Positions 7,616-15,629 of a stretch of DNA of 46,238 nt are shown here, in pieces. The stretch lies in the NCBI RefSeq assembly GCF_016820495.1, contig NZ_JADHDU010000010.1:1-46238 (forward strand), given 5' to 3'. The DNA is from Planococcus beigongshangi. Lineage in GTDB: Bacteria; Bacillota; Bacilli; Bacillales_A; Planococcaceae. The translations under genes and the position numbers were made by a program. The notes beneath the pieces are model-generated. The model was not told the origin of the DNA, ran no database searches, and saw nothing but the letters and a program-made list of their open reading frames with translations. Numbering within the stretch: the stretch's first letter is position 1; every line of letters begins with the position of its first letter.

Positions 7616-9160
7616 ATGGCAGAGCAATTTGATTTATCCGATTTTGAAAAAAGCATGATCATCCGCGAGATGACCTATGCAGATATTAATGCCATTCTGG
7701 ATATGCAGCGTCTCTGTTTTCCAGGTATGGAACCATGGGAAGAGGAACAATTAAGAAGCCATTTGGGTGTTTTCCCCCAAGGACAGATGGTAGCGGAACT
7801 TGATGGCAAAGTGATCGGCTCATGTTCGAGCCTCCTGATAAATTTTGATGAATACGATGACCGCCACACCTGGGACGATGTTACGGATGGCGGCTATATA
7901 ACGAACCATAACCAGGACGGTTATAATATGTATGGCATTGAAGTGATGGTGCATCCGGAATTCCGCCGGATGCAGGTCGGTCAGCGCCTGTACGAAGCGC
8001 GTAAGGAACTTGCGCGGGAGTTGAACCTGAAATCGATCATCATCGGCGGACGGATTCCCAACTACCATAAACATGCGGATGAAATGTCGCCGCGTGAATA
8101 TGTGGATGCAGTGTCCCGTCACAAAATTTATGATCCGGTCCTGACGTTCCAATTGATGAACGGTTTCCAATTGATGCGCATCAACCCGAATTATCTCCAG
8201 GATGATAAGGCTTCAGGAAAATACGCAACATTGATGGAATGGAATAACGTAGATTACAAACCGGTCTCGAAACGCCATTTCAAAACAAGTCTTCCTGTCC
8301 GTATTTGCGTGGTGCAATATCTGATGCGTGCCATTAAATCGTTTGACGATCTGGCAAATCAGGTGGAATACTTTGTCGATGTGGCATCAGATGCGCATTC
8401 GGATTTCGTTGTGTTCCCTGAAATTTTCACGACCCAGCTGATGTCGTTCCTGAATGAACCATCACCGAGCCAGGCGGTCCGCAAATTGACGGAATATACG
8501 CCGCAGTATATTGAATTGTTCACAGACCTTGCAGTCCGCTACAACGTGAATATTATCGGCGGTTCCCATTTCGTCAAAGAAGAAGATGATGAAATCTATA
8601 ACATCGCCTATCTATTCCGCCGTGACGGATCGATCGACAAGCAGTACAAAATCCATATCACACCGAACGAACGGAAATGGTGGGGGATTTCTGCAGGGGA
8701 TTCCGTCCGTGTGTTCGATACGGATTGCGGAAAGATCGCGATCCAGATCTGCTATGACATCGAATTCCCGGAACTTGCACGGATCGCAACAGATATGGGA
8801 GCGAACATCATCTTCTCCCCGTTCTGTACGGAAGACCGCCAAGGCTATTTGCGCGTACGGTATTGTGCACAGGCCCGTGCTGTCGAAAACCAGATCTATA
8901 CTGTCATTTCCGGTACAGTCGGCAACTTGCCGCAGACGGAAAACATGGACATCCAGTATGCCCAATCGGGAATCTTTGCTCCATCCGATTTCGAGTTTGC
9001 GCGTGACGGCATTGTCGGCGAAACCAATGCGAACCTGGAAATGGTCCTGATCGGTGACGTCGACCTTGAAATCCTGCGCCGCCAGCGCCAAAACGGTACG
9101 GTAAAACAATTGAAGGACCGGAGACACGATGTCTACCGCGTTGAATATAAAAAAGATTAA
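7616..9160 (+). CDS. yhcX: GNAT acetyltransferase fused to carbon-nitrogen hydrolase (YhcX)
   Basis: A two-domain protein of 514 residues. The N-terminal part (about 1-210) is a GNAT acetyltransferase (IREMTYADINAILDMQ; acetyl-CoA loop VHPEFRRMQVGQRLYEAR). The C-terminal part (about 225-510) is a nitrilase-superfamily amidohydrolase with the Glu-Lys-Cys triad: Glu in FVVFPEIFTTQ, Lys in YKIHITPNERKWW, and Cys in IAIQICYDIEFPE. This fusion is known as YhcX in Bacillus; its substrate is not established as far as I know. The start is ATG 7616, with GAAGGAG 8 nt upstream. It has its own promoter and terminator. Confidence 0.93.
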   Translation: MAEQFDLSDFEKSMIIREMTYADINAILDMQRLCFPGMEPWEEEQLRSHLGVFPQGQMVAELDGKVIGSCSSLLINFDEYDDRHTWDDVTDGGYITNHNQDGYNMYGIEVMVHPEFRRMQVGQRLYEARKELARELNLKSIIIGGRIPNYHKHADEMSPREYVDAVSRHKIYDPVLTFQLMNGFQLMRINPNYLQDDKASGKYATLMEWNNVDYKPVSKRHFKTSLPVRICVVQYLMRAIKSFDDLANQVEYFVDVASDAHSDFVVFPEIFTTQLMSFLNEPSPSQAVRKLTEYTPQYIELFTDLAVRYNVNIIGGSHFVKEEDDEIYNIAYLFRRDGSIDKQYKIHITPNERKWWGISAGDSVRVFDTDCGKIAIQICYDIEFPELARIATDMGANIIFSPFCTEDRQGYLRVRYCAQARAVENQIYTVISGTVGNLPQTENMDIQYAQSGIFAPSDFEFARDGIVGETNANLEMVLIGDVDLEILRRQRQNGTVKQLKDRRHDVYRVEYKKD

Positions 9161-9188
9161 GCCAGGCAATAAATATTGAAGATATCGC

Positions 9189-9217
9189 GCCGCTTCCGAA
9201 TGGAGGCGGTTTTTTTC
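9189..9217 (+). terminator. Terminator after yhcX
   Basis: GCCGCTTCC/GGAGGCGGT stem (with G-U pairs), GAAT-type loop and seven T. Confidence 0.8.
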
Positions 9218-9283
9218 TGTCATTTTTGGTAAACTGAAAACAGAAGGTTCGATTTGCACCTATCATATGAAGGAGGGACCTGC

Positions 9284-10987
9284 ATGAATTGGAATGAACG
9301 GATCAAACGCTGGCTTGACTTTGAAGGTCTGGATCAAGAAACGAGAATGTCCCTGGATTTGCTGATGGAAGATGAAAAAATGGCAGAAGATGCTTTTTAT
9401 CAGGATCTTACATTCGGGACAGGCGGCATGCGCGGAGAAATCGGGCCGGGTACGAATCGCATGAATATCTACACTGTCCGAAAAGCTTCGCAGGGCATTG
9501 CGGATTACATAAAAGCGAACGGTGAGGAAGCAAAAAACCGTGGCATCGTCATTGCTTATGACAGCCGCCGCATGTCCCCCGAATTCGCGGAAGAGGCAGC
9601 GAAAACTTTTGCCGCAAACGGCATCCATACGTATTTATACAGCGATACGCGCACGACGCCGCAATTGTCATTCAGTGTCCGTTATCTGCATGCTTTCATG
9701 GGGGTGGTCATCACCGCGAGCCACAATCCGCCGGAATACAATGGCTATAAAGTATATGGGGAAGACGGAGCCCAGTTGAATCTGGAAGATGCAGACCGCG
9801 TCATCGAATTCGTCAGCCGGGTGGAAGATGAATTGGTGATTTCCAATGATGGCTACAATCCGGAAATGCTTGTCTCTATTGGTGAAACCCTTGACCGGGC
9901 TTATATCCAGAACGCGCTCACCGTGTGTGAGCAGTCGGCAGCGACGCCGATACAGGCTGTTTTCACGCCGCTTCACGGAGCGTCCGGATCCACCGTCAAA
10001 CGGTTGCTGGAAGAAGCGGGCTATTCTGACATCGTCTACGTTCCGGAACAGATGGAGCCGGATGGCGAGTTTCCGACAGTAGCATCACCGAATCCAGAAG
10101 AAGCGGGTGCTTTCGAATTGGCGATGCGCTACGGCAAAGATTCAGGAGCTGATTTATTGGTCGCTGTCGACCCTGACGGTGACCGTGTCGGCATTGCAGT
10201 GTCAAACGGTGATCATTATGAATTATTATCAGGCAATCAAACAGGTGCGATCTTGATTGAATATCTGCTGAGCCAGAAGAAATCGAAAGGTGAACTGCCT
10301 GATAAGGGACGCATCTTCAAAACGATCGTCACTTCCGAATTTGGCCGTGCGGTCGGAGAGGCATACGGAGTCCAAACGGCGGATGTGCTGACCGGCTTTA
10401 AATTTATCGGTGAAAAATTGAGAGAAAATGACCTGACCGGTGAATTCGAGTTTTTATTCGGTTATGAAGAAAGTTATGGCTACCTGATCCGCGATTTTGC
10501 ACGCGATAAAGACGCCGTACAGTCGGTCCTGCTTCTAGTCGAAGCGGCAGCGTATTACAAGACGCAGGGCAAAAATCTGCGTGATGTGCTGATCGAGCTT
10601 TATAATCGGCACGGCTGGTACCGCGAAGCACTGGTTTCGGTAACGAAAAAAGGTGCAGATGGCGCAAGGGAGATATCCGCACTGCTAAACAGCATGCGCG
10701 AGCTTCCGCTGCAATCGATTGCAGGTATCCGGGTTTCTACGATTGAAGATTATGAAACACAAAATCGGATTTTCACAGATCTTGAAAAGAGTGAGAAAAT
10801 CGAATTGCCTCAGGCGAATGTCCTGAAGTATTTCCTGGAAGACGGATCATGGGTATGCCTGCGCCCGAGCGGTACGGAACCGAAAGTGAAATTCTACTTC
10901 AGTGTGAAGGGAAGCACTGAACAGGAAAGCGATGAAAAATTGGAATTAATCAAAGACTCATTCCTTGATGAAGTGAATAAGAGGTAA
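9284..10987 (+). CDS. pgcA: Alpha-phosphoglucomutase PgcA
   Basis: This enzyme interconverts glucose 6-phosphate and glucose 1-phosphate and so feeds UDP-glucose, teichoic acid glucosylation and glycolipid anchors. The 567 residues are close to the Bacillus YhxB length. The phosphoserine loop TASHNPPEYNGYKVYG is at about residue 145, the metal-binding loop DPDGDRVG at about 295, the sugar-binding GYEESYG at about 395, and the phosphate-binding RPSGTEPK near the C terminus. The start is ATG 9284, with AAGGAGG upstream; the open frame begins ten codons earlier without one. As in B. subtilis it precedes yhcYZ. Confidence 0.95.
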   Translation: MNWNERIKRWLDFEGLDQETRMSLDLLMEDEKMAEDAFYQDLTFGTGGMRGEIGPGTNRMNIYTVRKASQGIADYIKANGEEAKNRGIVIAYDSRRMSPEFAEEAAKTFAANGIHTYLYSDTRTTPQLSFSVRYLHAFMGVVITASHNPPEYNGYKVYGEDGAQLNLEDADRVIEFVSRVEDELVISNDGYNPEMLVSIGETLDRAYIQNALTVCEQSAATPIQAVFTPLHGASGSTVKRLLEEAGYSDIVYVPEQMEPDGEFPTVASPNPEEAGAFELAMRYGKDSGADLLVAVDPDGDRVGIAVSNGDHYELLSGNQTGAILIEYLLSQKKSKGELPDKGRIFKTIVTSEFGRAVGEAYGVQTADVLTGFKFIGEKLRENDLTGEFEFLFGYEESYGYLIRDFARDKDAVQSVLLLVEAAAYYKTQGKNLRDVLIELYNRHGWYREALVSVTKKGADGAREISALLNSMRELPLQSIAGIRVSTIEDYETQNRIFTDLEKSEKIELPQANVLKYFLEDGSWVCLRPSGTEPKVKFYFSVKGSTEQESDEKLELIKDSFLDEVNKR

Positions 10988-11064
10988 GCGAATCTCCATC
11001 CCGGTTGAATGTCAGTCCATTCATGCGGGAAGTCCGTTGATCTTTAATATGAACTATATGAAGG

Positions 11065-11089
11065 GCTCCCGCGTTACGGGAGCTTTTTT
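11065..11089 (+). terminator. Terminator after pgcA
   Basis: GCTCCCG/CGGGAGC stem, 5-nt loop and six T. Confidence 0.9.
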
Positions 11090-11158
11090 CATTCAAAAGT
11101 AGGAGGCGCATCAGGCGCAAAAACGTGTATGGTTGGACTAATGACATGGGGTGAAAAG

Positions 11159-12274
11159 ATGAAGCTGAGTGAACATTCCAATGTGTTGCTGTTAAAGGAA
11201 ATTGCGGAATTGCTGAACGAGGAAACAGATATGGAGCGGATGCTGAAAGGCGCCATCTGGAAGTTGCTGAGAGGTTCGAACTTTGAAACTGCCTGGATTT
11301 TTTTCATTGATGAAAACGGCAAGCACCGGCTGATGGCTTCGGCAAATTTGCCTTCTGCGCTCGAAGAGGACAATTGCCGCCACCTGCAAAAAGGCGGCTG
11401 CTGGTGTGTTAAACGTTATCATGACAGTAATTTGGAAAAAGCCTCCAATATTATCGCCTGCCAGCGCATTGAAAATTCGATTGCTGAAAAAACGGGCAGC
11501 CATGGTAATATTACCCACCATGCAACGGTCCCGCTTCAATCAGGGACAGAAAGGTTCGGGTTGCTGAATATTGCTGCGCCGAACCGGGAGCGTTTCACGG
11601 CCGATGAACTGGCCCTTTTGGAATCGGTGGCTTTTCAGATCGGATCCGCGATCAAACGGATCGGCCTCACGAAACAGGAACAGGAATTGGCATTGGTGAC
11701 GGAACGTAACCGGCTCGCACGCGATCTTCATGATTCAGTCAATCAATTGCTGTTTTCCGTCACTTTGACGGCGCGGGGCGGAGTGGAGATGTCTCCTGAA
11801 CCGGCGATCCGGGAAACATTCAGTGATATACAGCATTTGACGCAGGAAGCATTGAATGAAATGCGGGCATTGATCTGGCAATTGAGGCCGAAAGGATTGG
11901 AAAGCGGATTGCTGGAAGGGATAAAAGGATATGCGGATATGCTCGGCCTTGAGCTGGAAACAAAAGTGACAGGGGTCATTCAGCTGCCGTCGAGAATCGA
12001 AGAAACCCTGTTCCGGATCGCCCAGGAAGCGTTGAATAATATCCGGAAACATTCAGGTGTCGACCGTGGTCAATTATATCTGTCTGTTACGCCGACAGAT
12101 GTCCTGCTGGTACTGAAAGATGAAGGCAGGGGCTTTGTCATGGATGAAAAACTATACATTCCTTCCATTGGCATGCTGAGCATGAAAGAGCGAGCAGCTT
12201 CAGAAGGCGGCACGGTTGAATGGTCGAGCGCGATGGATAAAGGCACGGAGATACTGGTGAGAATTCCTTATTAG
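11159..12274 (+). CDS. yhcY: Sensor histidine kinase YhcY (GAF, HisKA_3, HATPase)
   Basis: The kinase of the YhcYZ two-component system. It has no membrane helix. Residues about 20-165 form a GAF sensor domain carrying a cysteine-rich stretch, NCRHLQKGGCWCVKRY, and a later NIIACQRIE. The dimerisation and phosphoacceptor region is RNRLARDLHDSVNQLL, with the His at about residue 190. The ATPase part has EALNNIRKHSG, DEGRGF and GMLSMKERAASEGGTVEW. The layout is that of the NarX/DesK/LiaS class. I choose ATG 11159, preceded by GGGGTG, over the ATG 30 nt upstream, which lacks a ribosome binding site. The signal is unknown; the four cysteines could bind a metal, cluster or thiol reagent. Confidence 0.9.
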   Translation: MKLSEHSNVLLLKEIAELLNEETDMERMLKGAIWKLLRGSNFETAWIFFIDENGKHRLMASANLPSALEEDNCRHLQKGGCWCVKRYHDSNLEKASNIIACQRIENSIAEKTGSHGNITHHATVPLQSGTERFGLLNIAAPNRERFTADELALLESVAFQIGSAIKRIGLTKQEQELALVTERNRLARDLHDSVNQLLFSVTLTARGGVEMSPEPAIRETFSDIQHLTQEALNEMRALIWQLRPKGLESGLLEGIKGYADMLGLELETKVTGVIQLPSRIEETLFRIAQEALNNIRKHSGVDRGQLYLSVTPTDVLLVLKDEGRGFVMDEKLYIPSIGMLSMKERAASEGGTVEWSSAMDKGTEILVRIPY

Positions 12275-12289
12275 AAAGGGAGACATGTT

Positions 12290-12928
12290 ATGAGAGTACT
12301 GATAGCGGACGATCACCATGTCGTCAGGCGCGGGCTTTTATTTTTTCTGAAAACCCAAAAGGATATTGAAGTGATCGGCGAAGCGACGAATGGTAAAGAA
12401 GCTGTTGAACTGGCATCACGGCTTCGTCCGGATATCGTCTTGATGGATCTGGTGATGCCGGTGATGGACGGCATCCAGGCCACACGCAAGATTAAGGAAA
12501 AACATCCGGAAATCATCGTGTTGATGCTGACCAGTTTTTCAGACCGTGATCATGTGGTGCCGGCGATTGAAGCGGGAGCGGCAGGATATCAATTGAAGGA
12601 TATCGAACCAGATGAACTCGTGGAATCGCTGCGCGGCTTGATGAGAGGCGAAAATACCCTGCATCCCAAAGCTTCTTCGGAACTCATGAAGGGGCCGGCG
12701 GAACCGGCTCCGCATACAGTAAACCCGTTGACGCCCCGGGAAAAGGAAGTGCTGGCGGAACTGACAAAAGGAAAAAGCAACCGGGAAATCGCATCGGCCT
12801 TATTTGTGACGGAAAAGACGGTGAAAACCCATATATCCAATATTTTTGTAAAACTGGAAGTCCAGGACCGGACGCAGGCAGCACTTTATGCAGTCAAACA
12901 TGGTTTGACGGAAGCTGGAAATGAATGA
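12290..12928 (+). CDS. yhcZ: NarL/LuxR-type response regulator YhcZ
   Basis: A 212-residue response regulator. The receiver domain has acidic pocket D7-D8, phosphoacceptor D53 (VLMDLVMPVMDG), T/S in LMLTSFSD and the conserved Lys in YQLKD. A LuxR helix-turn-helix follows (LTPREKEVLAELTKGKSNREIASALFVTEKTVKTHISNIF). Fifteen bases separate it from the kinase gene, and a ribosome binding site, AAAGGGAG, lies between, so the pair is one operon. Target genes are not visible in the window. Confidence 0.94.
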   Translation: MRVLIADDHHVVRRGLLFFLKTQKDIEVIGEATNGKEAVELASRLRPDIVLMDLVMPVMDGIQATRKIKEKHPEIIVLMLTSFSDRDHVVPAIEAGAAGYQLKDIEPDELVESLRGLMRGENTLHPKASSELMKGPAEPAPHTVNPLTPREKEVLAELTKGKSNREIASALFVTEKTVKTHISNIFVKLEVQDRTQAALYAVKHGLTEAGNE

Positions 12929-12966
12929 AAAGAGGCAAGCCGCTTAGACAGCGGCTTGCCTCTTTT
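12928..12966. terminator. Strong bidirectional terminator
   Basis: A perfect 17-bp stem running AAAAGAGGCAAGCCGCT with a 5-nt loop, between the convergent yhcZ and rsgA-paralogue genes. It starts inside the yhcZ stop codon. Confidence 0.95.
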
Positions 12967-12969
12967 AAG

Positions 12970-14025
12970 TTATTTTTTCTTCACCGGACGTTTTCGGGAA
13001 TCTTTTGTGACTTGCTTCCACTTGGCGCGTTCCGCTTTTTGGGCAGCAAGATCGCTTTTGCGCTCCATATGAGCGAGTTCGCGTTTCAGTTTTACGTAGC
13101 TGCGATACCGGTCGGCCTGCAATGCGCCGGTTTCAAGCGCTTCCCGGATGGCGCAACCGGGTTCATTGCCATGATTGCAATCCCGGAACCTGCAGGAATC
13201 CGCAAGCGATTCGACATCCGTAAAACCGGATTCGACGCCTTCGGAATAATCCCCCAGCTGAAATTCCCGCATTCCCGGTGTGTCGATCAGCAGTCCGCCA
13301 GTCGGCAACAGGACCATTTCACGATGTGTGGTTGTATGGCGCCCTTTACTGTCATCTTCCCGGATTTCCTGAACAGCCATCAATTCAGTGCCGGCGAGTG
13401 CGTTGATAAGGGATGATTTGCCGACACCCGACGAACCGAGCAGCGCACCGGTTTTTGAGCCGGAAAGAATTTTCTGCAATTCATCGATGCCTTCCAGTGT
13501 CACACTGGAAACGGCATGGACCGGCACACCAAAAGCGACCGATTCGACTTCTTTCAGATAAGGTTCGATTGATTCGCATTGATCTTTTTTCGTCAGGACA
13601 ATGACGGGATTCGCGCCTGAATCCCAAGTCGCCAGCAAATAGCGTTCGAGGCGACGGACATTGAAATCATGATTCAGCGACATGACGAGAAATGCGTAAT
13701 CCACATTCACTGCAATGGTCTGGATATCGGAAGTATCACCTGCCGCTTTTCGGGAGAAGGTGGAAATGCGGGGAAGGACCTGATGGATGATGCCTTTTTC
13801 TTCCCCGGGCATCTGCTCAACCATTACCCAGTCGCCAACGCAGGGGAATTCCGCCTTTGAGTGGCCGTGCCTGTATTTCCCGGACAGCGAACTGAGCCAT
13901 TCTCCGTGGTCGGTGATAACGCGGTATAGATTTTTATGTTCGAGCACGACACGTCCCGGCACTCCGGCCGTTTCGCTTTTTTCCAGCCAGCTGTCATTCC
14001 AGCCGTAATGATGAATGATTGTCAA
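12970..14025 (-). CDS. rsgA: RsgA-type ribosome assembly GTPase (probable paralogue)
   Basis: A circularly permuted GTPase that helps mature the 30S subunit. Domain order is an N-terminal OB fold (GRVVLEHKNLYRVITDHGEWLSSLSG), then the GTPase with G4 (VLTKKD) before G1 (GSSGVGKSSLINAL) and G3 (DTPGMREF), then a zinc site of the form C-x4-C-x-H-x5-C in SCRFRDCNHGNEPGC. The C-terminal 40 residues are Lys/Arg-rich. At about 351 residues it is longer than the canonical Bacillus enzyme near prkC. The neighbourhood also differs, so a second rsgA elsewhere is likely. The start is TTG 14025, 8 nt after GGAGG. It is preceded by a leader ORF and terminator (14050-14200) that probably control it. Confidence 0.9.
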   Translation of the reverse strand: MTIIHHYGWNDSWLEKSETAGVPGRVVLEHKNLYRVITDHGEWLSSLSGKYRHGHSKAEFPCVGDWVMVEQMPGEEKGIIHQVLPRISTFSRKAAGDTSDIQTIAVNVDYAFLVMSLNHDFNVRRLERYLLATWDSGANPVIVLTKKDQCESIEPYLKEVESVAFGVPVHAVSSVTLEGIDELQKILSGSKTGALLGSSGVGKSSLINALAGTELMAVQEIREDDSKGRHTTTHREMVLLPTGGLLIDTPGMREFQLGDYSEGVESGFTDVESLADSCRFRDCNHGNEPGCAIREALETGALQADRYRSYVKLKRELAHMERKSDLAAQKAERAKWKQVTKDSRKRPVKKK

Positions 14026-14049
14026 TTTGAGTTCCTCCAATTTTTATGC

Positions 14050-14094
14050 AAAATAAAAAACCATGGATGCGTCTTGCAGATCGCAGTCCATGGT
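14050..14094 (-). terminator. Intrinsic terminator in front of rsgA (attenuator)
   Basis: On the minus strand ACCATGGA (14094-14087) pairs with TCCATGGT (14067-14060). TGCG (14085-14082) pairs with CGCA (14071-14068) inside it, leaving a 10-nt loop. TTTTTATTTT follows. Its end is only about 15 nt before the rsgA ribosome binding site, so transcripts from the upstream promoter must read through it to express rsgA. Its 5' arm can alternatively pair with 14145-14160. Confidence 0.85.
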
Positions 14095-14122
14095 TCCCGG
14101 GCATAATGGAAGAAGCGTATCG

Positions 14123-14200
14123 TCAGCGATACACAGAGTGGGAGACTATGGACTGGATCTCTAGTTCAATTGCGTCAAATACATTTAATAGAATAGCCAT
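14123..14200 (-). CDS. Leader peptide of the rsgA operon (25 residues, putative)
   Basis: A short ORF starting ATG 14200 with AGAGGTGG about 7 nt upstream and ending TGA 14123. The peptide begins MAILLNVFDAIELE and ends SHSVYR. It sits between a good promoter (14232-14260) and the terminator. The stop codon lies in the loop of a small hairpin GTATCG-CTGA-CGATAC (14132-14117). Codons 14-19 overlap a segment (14145-14160) that can pair with the terminator's 5' arm. This arrangement suggests a regulatory leader rather than a functional protein, although a free-standing micropeptide cannot be excluded. Confidence 0.6.
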   Translation of the reverse strand: MAILLNVFDAIELEIQSIVSHSVYR

Positions 14201-14231
14201 AATACTCCACCTCTTTCCTCAAGTTATCTCT

Positions 14232-14260
14232 AACATACTGTATTAACAACATATCGTCAA
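14232..14260 (-). promoter_or_regulatory. Promoter of the rsgA leader
   Basis: On the minus strand TTGACG (14260-14255), a 17-nt spacer and TATGTT (14237-14232). It is the only good sigma-A-like promoter I see between rsgA and the divergent acyl-CoA dehydrogenase gene. Confidence 0.65.
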
Positions 14261-14364
14261 CCTATTTTTATTCAGCATTCGAAGTATTGGGAGAATTCCG
14301 ATCCATTTTTTCAAGTCTTGCAAATGAAGGAGGGAAACGATACCATTATATTAATATTCTGAAC

Positions 14365-14382
14365 ATACCAACTGGTTAGTAT
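14365..14382. promoter_or_regulatory. Probable TetR-family operator
   Basis: The near-perfect inverted repeat ATACCAACTGGTTAGTAT lies 20 nt before the start of the acyl-CoA dehydrogenase gene. The form resembles operators of TetR-type repressors controlling fatty-acid or drug genes. No TetR gene is in the window. Confidence 0.5.
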
Positions 14383-14401
14383 AAAGAAAGGTGGAAAACA
14401 G

Positions 14402-15610
14402 ATGGATTTCTCTTACTCAGCAAAAACACAGGACTTGCAGAAACGCCTGATTTCATTCATGGAAGAGCATGTCTATCCGAATGAATCAGTTTATGATCAG
14501 CAATTAAAAGAGCAGCCCAACCGTTGGACGGAGGTGCCACCGGTGATGGAAGAATTAAAAGAAAAGGCGAAACAGGCCGGATTATGGAATTTATTCCTGC
14601 CTGACAGTGAATACGGTGCAGGGCTCAGCAACCGGGAATATGCGCCGCTTTGTGAAATCATGGGCAGGTCCTTGATTGGCCCTGAAGTCTTCAATTGTGC
14701 GGCACCGGATACCGGCAATATGGAAGTGCTCGTGCGGTATGGAACGGAAGAACAAAAAAGGCGATGGCTGAAACCGCTGTTGGATGGAGAAATCCGTTCC
14801 TGTTTTTCGATGACGGAACCGGACACAGCGTCGAGTGATGCAACGAATATTTCTGCCACGATCACAAGAAACGGAGATGATTACATCGTCAACGGCCGAA
14901 AATGGTGGTCGTCAGGAGCGGGCGATCCACGGTGCAAAATCGGCATCGTTATGGGGAAAAATGATCCGGCTGCACCGAAATACGAACAGCAGTCGATGAT
15001 TCTGGTACCTCTCGATACGCCTGGGGTGACGATTGAACGGATGCTGCCGGTATTCGGCTACGATCACGCACCACATGGCCATGCGGAAATCAATTTTGAC
15101 AACGTGCGTGTGCCGGCTGAAAACATGATTTGGGGCGAAGGCAAAGGGTTTGCGATTGCACAGGGAAGGCTTGGACCCGGAAGGATCCACCATTGCATGC
15201 GGCTGATCGGTGCTGCTGAACGTGCGCTTGAGGAAATGTGCCGCAGAGTTGCCGAGCGTGCGCCATTCGGAAAGCCGCTGGCCAATCAGGGGGTCATCCG
15301 CGAATGGATAGCCGACTCCCGTATCGACATCGAGCAGGCAAGGCTTTTGACACTGAAAGCCGCCTATATGATGGATACTGCCGGAAATAAGGAAGCGAAA
15401 GCAGAGATTGCAATGATCAAAGTGACGGCACCCAATATGGCGCTGCGTGTGATAGACCGTGCCATTCAGGCACACGGTGCAGCCGGCGTCAGTGATGATT
15501 TCACATTGGCTGCACAATGGGCGAACGCGCGGACGCTGCGCCTGGCAGATGGGCCGGATGAAGTGCATCGCAGCCAGATTGCAAAATTGGAATTAAAAAA
15601 ATTTCAATGA
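14402..15610 (+). CDS. Acyl-CoA dehydrogenase, ACAD10/11- or LvaC-like
   Basis: An FAD-dependent acyl-CoA dehydrogenase of 402 residues. Seen are the FAD segment [17 protein letters not shown], the substrate-side [11 protein letters not shown], the helical domain [32 protein letters not shown] and [15 protein letters not shown] near the C terminus. The last third resembles the class associated with kinase-like partners (ACAD10/ACAD11 in animals, LvaC in Pseudomonas). It starts an operon: a ribosome binding site AAAGGTGG precedes ATG, and an APH-like kinase gene starts 19 nt after it. The partner suggests a role in handling hydroxy-acyl-CoAs rather than ordinary beta-oxidation. That role is inference from gene order. 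Confidence 0.88.
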   Translation: MDFSYSAKTQDLQKRLISFMEEHVYPNESVYDQQLKEQPNRWTEVPPVMEELKEKAKQAGLWNLFLPDSEYGAGLSNREYAPLCEIMGRSLIGPEVFNCAAPDTGNMEVLVRYGTEEQKRRWLKPLLDGEIRSCFSMTEPDTASSDATNISATITRNGDDYIVNGRKWWSSGAGDPRCKIGIVMGKNDPAAPKYEQQSMILVPLDTPGVTIERMLPVFGYDHAPHGHAEINFDNVRVPAENMIWGEGKGFAIAQGRLGPGRIHHCMRLIGAAERALEEMCRRVAERAPFGKPLANQGVIREWIADSRIDIEQARLLTLKAAYMMDTAGNKEAKAEIAMIKVTAPNMALRVIDRAIQAHGAAGVSDDFTLAAQWANARTLRLADGPDEVHRSQIAKLELKKFQ

Positions 15611-15629
15611 GAAATGAGGCGGGAAGAAG

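Noticed and set aside
8612..9259. Long minus-strand frame of 215 residues inside yhcX
   Set aside because: It is antisense to a clearly conserved enzyme, has no ribosome binding site and no recognisable family.
14046..14246. Plus-strand open frame of 66 residues opposite the rsgA leader
   Set aside because: No ribosome binding site, and it runs through the terminator. The minus-strand leader explains the region better.
14912..15568. Long minus-strand frame of 218 residues inside the acyl-CoA dehydrogenase gene
   Set aside because: Shadow frame caused by codon usage; the sense strand shows conserved motifs throughout.
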